From Acanthamoeba sp. SK_2022b (taxonomy: Eukaryota > Discosea > Longamoebia > Acanthamoebidae), in assembly GCA_027943245.1 (NCBI GenBank), contig JANDJZ010000359.1, positions 1 through 42,500 of the forward strand: a stretch of 42,500 bases of DNA, given 5' to 3'. The notes under the pieces are model-generated. The model saw only the letters and a list, made by a program, of their open reading frames with translations, was not told the origin of the DNA and did no database searches. Each line of letters opens with the position of its first letter. Position 1 is the stretch's first letter. The position numbers and the translations under genes were made by a program. Shown here in pieces: positions 40,030-42,500 of the stretch.

Positions 40030-41417
40030 TTGCGTTTCGCATCTTGGCAATCTTGTTGGCGCTGTAGACCACCGTTTTCACCAGCCCAGCCGTAAGAATT
40101 CCTAAGCAAAGAGAATCGTAAGCCAGCAAACTCGGCCGACGAGCAGCGTAGGAAATACGAACCCTTCAAGCTCTGAGTACGAGACGACGACTTGACGATC
40201 GTGGAGATGCCGCTGGCCACCGCACTGGCGATCACTTGCCCCGGAGCTCCGCTGAGGTCCACCAGCGACTGCCCTGTCTGGCGCTCCACGTTGGCCTTGA
40301 GCCTGGGCGGCAATCGCAGCAATAGGTCCTGCCGCGCGGCTCGGCTTGTGTCCTGCACATGGAGAGGCCCTCTAAGGCTCATAATCTCTACAATGACACA
40401 GAGCACTGGGACACGACGCGGTACCTGGATGATGAGGTCATCTTCTTCGAATCGAATGAGGTGCTGGAGCTTGTCGCAGCTGTGGCGGTACATCAGGCGG
40501 AAAGCTTGGGCGTTCTTGTCCGTGACGATGTTCTTCACCTTGTTGGGGTTTTCTCCAAACTGCATGCGAAAGTCGCCTGGCCCGCCACGTTAGCAGGATC
40601 AATTCCGGTGCGAGGAGAGTGCCCACGCGCGAAGGCGCACCTGTGTAGGAAAGCCCGGCAATGGTCTCCCACAGCTGACGCAGCGGCAGGCGGTCCGGCG
40701 CCAGCAGGAGCGCTGAGCTCAGAGCGCTCTCCAGGTTGGCTCTGTTGGCGCTCATGACCTCGTCGTTACTCTGCACCACAACGAACTGAAGAGGAGGGAG
40801 TGTGAGGATGACGAGCACTTTCGGCGCGCTACTTGTTGAACGACCGTACCGGCTTCTGCATCCGCCCGCTCACATACAAGGTATCCCAGTTGAGGAGGTC
40901 AGAGACGAGGTGCTTGGTGCTGATCACGCCATACTTGATGATCTGCGAGTCAGATCACCAATGGAGGAGCGGTTAGAGTCGCCATGGTGGGTGCCAGGGA
41001 GGTGGAGGTCTACCTCATCCAGAAGATGAACATGCGTGTTGTAGTATATGGAAGCGCCAACGTTCTCCTGCAGCCGGGCAACGGCGGCGCTGCCGAGCCA
41101 AGACACGGCGGAGTAGTGCCCACCATTAGCTGCAATGTTGGCTTCGTGCCACCACTGCGAGTCCTCCACTGCAAAGATGAAGTCCTTCATGGGCTTCTGT
41201 GCATGGGTGAGCGTGAGGAGCATTTGCAAAGATTACCGCACTTCGAATTGCAAGGGCGAACCTTGGCGAGCTTTGTGGCGTCGGCCTGTGGGACGACCCC
41301 GGAGCCATACCCGGCGGCAAATGCTAGCTTGGGAAAGGCGTCCACGATGCGACGAAGCTGCTGTCGGTCCTCTTCCCCCAGACCCAGCGGCGCCTCCCAC
41401 CCTGGCTCGTCGTCCAT
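40022..41417 (-). CDS. TAMM41: Mitochondrial CDP-diacylglycerol synthase TAM41
   Basis: Seven exons (41262..41417, 41014..41196, 40850..40942, 40641..40785, 40425..40576, 40163..40352, 40022..40101) give 332 residues from MDDEPGWEAPLGLG. TAM41 makes CDP-diacylglycerol from phosphatidic acid and CTP in the mitochondrial inner membrane, the first step toward cardiolipin. Family motifs are AAGYGSGVVPQ (nucleotidyltransferase G-S loop), KDFIFAVEDSQWWHEANI (catalytic acids), GHYSAVSWLG, IIKYGVISTKHLVSDLLNWD, TLYVSGRMQKP and AGLSYTGDFRM. The length fits the family. A mitochondrial presequence is not visible at this start; exon-like frames upstream (41510-41960) could supply one but could not be joined in phase. 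Without it, import might use an internal signal. The gene is convergent with the SAP gene. Confidence 0.9.
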
Positions 41418-42053
41418 ACCGCACCGGAAGAAAATGCTGCTGCGAAATGCAACACAAAACACTTCAAAATAAAAACAAAAAAAAAAACAAAAAAAGAACT
41501 AAATACCTCCACCAGCAGGGAACGCCCTGGCGATCACCGTGCTCTGGCCAGCGCGTGGAAGGATGACGGCCCGCACATTAGGAGAATCCAGGAATGCATA
41601 GTATGCGACTCTTTGGCGGCGTTCTCATTCTCTAAATTATAACAGCGAACTACCTAACGCCGACTGGCGCAGTAGTATCATCGCCTCCGCGTGCGGTAGT
41701 CGAGAAAAGGAGTTCGTTGGGAAGAAGACGAGAGCTCTGTAGCTGGGCTGTAAGTTGTTTCCAAGGCAGTTGGCTCCTCGTCTGTCCGCATAGGCGAATA
41801 GAGGAAGGAGAGAGCACCTTGGCCAGCATACAACACATCCGTTACCATCGCAATAGAGTACAGCTCAAGATGGAAGAACAAGGCAGCGTAGCGAGGATAG
41901 GTTCGTTTTCCTCGCCCTGGTTCTCCACTTGCCCCATAGCCGCCATTTGTTTTTGATTTAATTGGAGAAAACTCGAATCCGTCTATCCGTTAATTTATTG
42001 TTCGCGCTTGGCTGTCTGTCGCCGTTCCCTACTGTCTACTGCCTTCATCCCGG
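41418..42053. other. Divergent intergenic region with possible 5' exons
   Basis: It separates TAM41 (-) from the vinculin-like gene (+). Minus-strand frames near 41515-41600 (SPNVRAVILPRAGQSTVIAR) and 41680-41880 (MVTDVLYAGQGALSFLYSPM) look coding but do not join in phase to the TAM41 exon at 41417. They may be 5' exons of a longer TAM41 transcript or a separate small gene. Confidence 0.4.
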
Positions 42054-42500
42054 ATGTCCTCTCCGGCTAATCCTCTTCTTATCTCGCCACCACCTGGTGT
42101 CGGACTCTACTTTTTGTGCTTATATCGTGCGTGACCGCGTCAACAGTACAACAGATAACAGAGACCCTGTCCGATGCGGTGGCGCAGCTGGTGGTGCTGG
42201 TAGTGGCTCTCCAGGAACAAAACGCCGAGATGCCGCCCACCCTGCCCACGGCGGCCCAGGCCGTGGGCGGCGCCTCGGGCACGCTGGTCAATGTCGCCCG
42301 CGCGCTGGCGGAGGAGGAGTACTGCGATTTCCCCGACATCTGCGGACAGATCCTGAGCGCCGCTGATGGCGTGGAGCAGGCCGCTGCGGCTATGATTATC
42401 GCCGTGCAGGCCGTCGCCACCGCGCGCGACCGTCAGGCCGGCTGGAGTCAGCTGGTGGAGTGCTGCAAGATCATTGCTGGCAAGACCATCATTCTGCTGC
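42054..42500 (+). CDS. Vinculin/alpha-catenin-like protein, 5' part
   Basis: Two exons are visible (42054..42096 and 42147 to the window edge, intron of 50 bp). The product starts MSSPANPLLISPPPVQQITE and is a series of long helices: TLSDAVAQLVVLVVALQEQN, TAAQAVGGASGTLVNVARAL, FPDICGQILSAADGVEQAAA and WSQLVECCKIIAGKTIILL. The layout of a short leader, 'VxQI' first helix and repeated Ala/Val/Leu four-helix-bundle helices resembles the N-terminal head of vinculin and alpha-catenin, which link membranes or adhesion proteins to actin. A talin-rod-type bundle is the main alternative, though talin would begin with a FERM domain. The gene is cut by the window end. Its splice is in phase, which supports the start. 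Confidence 0.72.

Overview
The window is nuclear DNA of a unicellular eukaryote. It has dense genes on both strands, many short spliceosomal introns (mostly about 55-100 bp, GT-AG), GC-rich exons, AT-richer intergenic DNA, CA/GT microsatellites in introns, a Pol III tRNA gene and no operons. A Roc-COR-kinase protein, a vinculin-like protein, single-domain C2 and FYVE proteins, a GATA factor and F-box/LRR and RING proteins together suggest an amoebozoan, most like Acanthamoeba. That is inference from style and gene content; no database was searched.

Layout. 1-1.9 kb: broken Ty1/copia-type gag remnant. 1.9-8.9 kb: armadillo-like protein (-), small membrane protein (+), LOTUS-like/RGG protein (+), MYND-finger protein (-). 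9.2-10.4 kb: translation factor eIF3g (+). 10.5-11.5 kb: decayed RING-H2 gene (+). 11.5-15.1 kb: coiled-coil protein, disordered charged protein and RING E3 ligase (all -). 15.2-17.1 kb: orphan (+), FYVE-only protein (+), tRNA-Pro(CGG), a 213-bp transposon-like element with perfect 46-bp inverted repeats, and a 93-residue orphan (+). 17.2-20.0 kb: AAA+ ATPase (-). 20.3-25.8 kb: Roc-COR-kinase (+). 26-29.6 kb: tentative coiled-coil gene, GATA zinc-finger protein and C2 protein (+). 29.8-34.4 kb: carnitine acetyltransferase and a nicotinamide-riboside-kinase-like enzyme (-). 34.4-35.6 kb: a ParB/sulfiredoxin-like DGHHR protein (+) sharing a 74-bp promoter with the kinase. 35.6-37.8 kb: F-box/LRR protein (-). 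38.2-40.0 kb: LIM-like zinc-finger gene (-) and SAP-domain gene (+). 40.0-41.4 kb: TAM41 CDP-diacylglycerol synthase (-), whose stop codon overlaps that of the SAP gene. 42.05 kb to the end: 5' part of a vinculin-like gene (+).

The genes do not form one pathway. Themes are signalling and cytoskeleton (Roc-COR kinase, C2, FYVE, vinculin-like), ubiquitin targeting (RING, F-box/LRR, RING-H2 relic), mitochondrial and peroxisomal metabolism (TAM41, carnitine acetyltransferase) and nucleotide/NAD metabolism (NRK-like kinase). Intron-exon structures were joined by hand. Where exon lists are given, donor/acceptor phases were checked and the summed CDS is a multiple of three.
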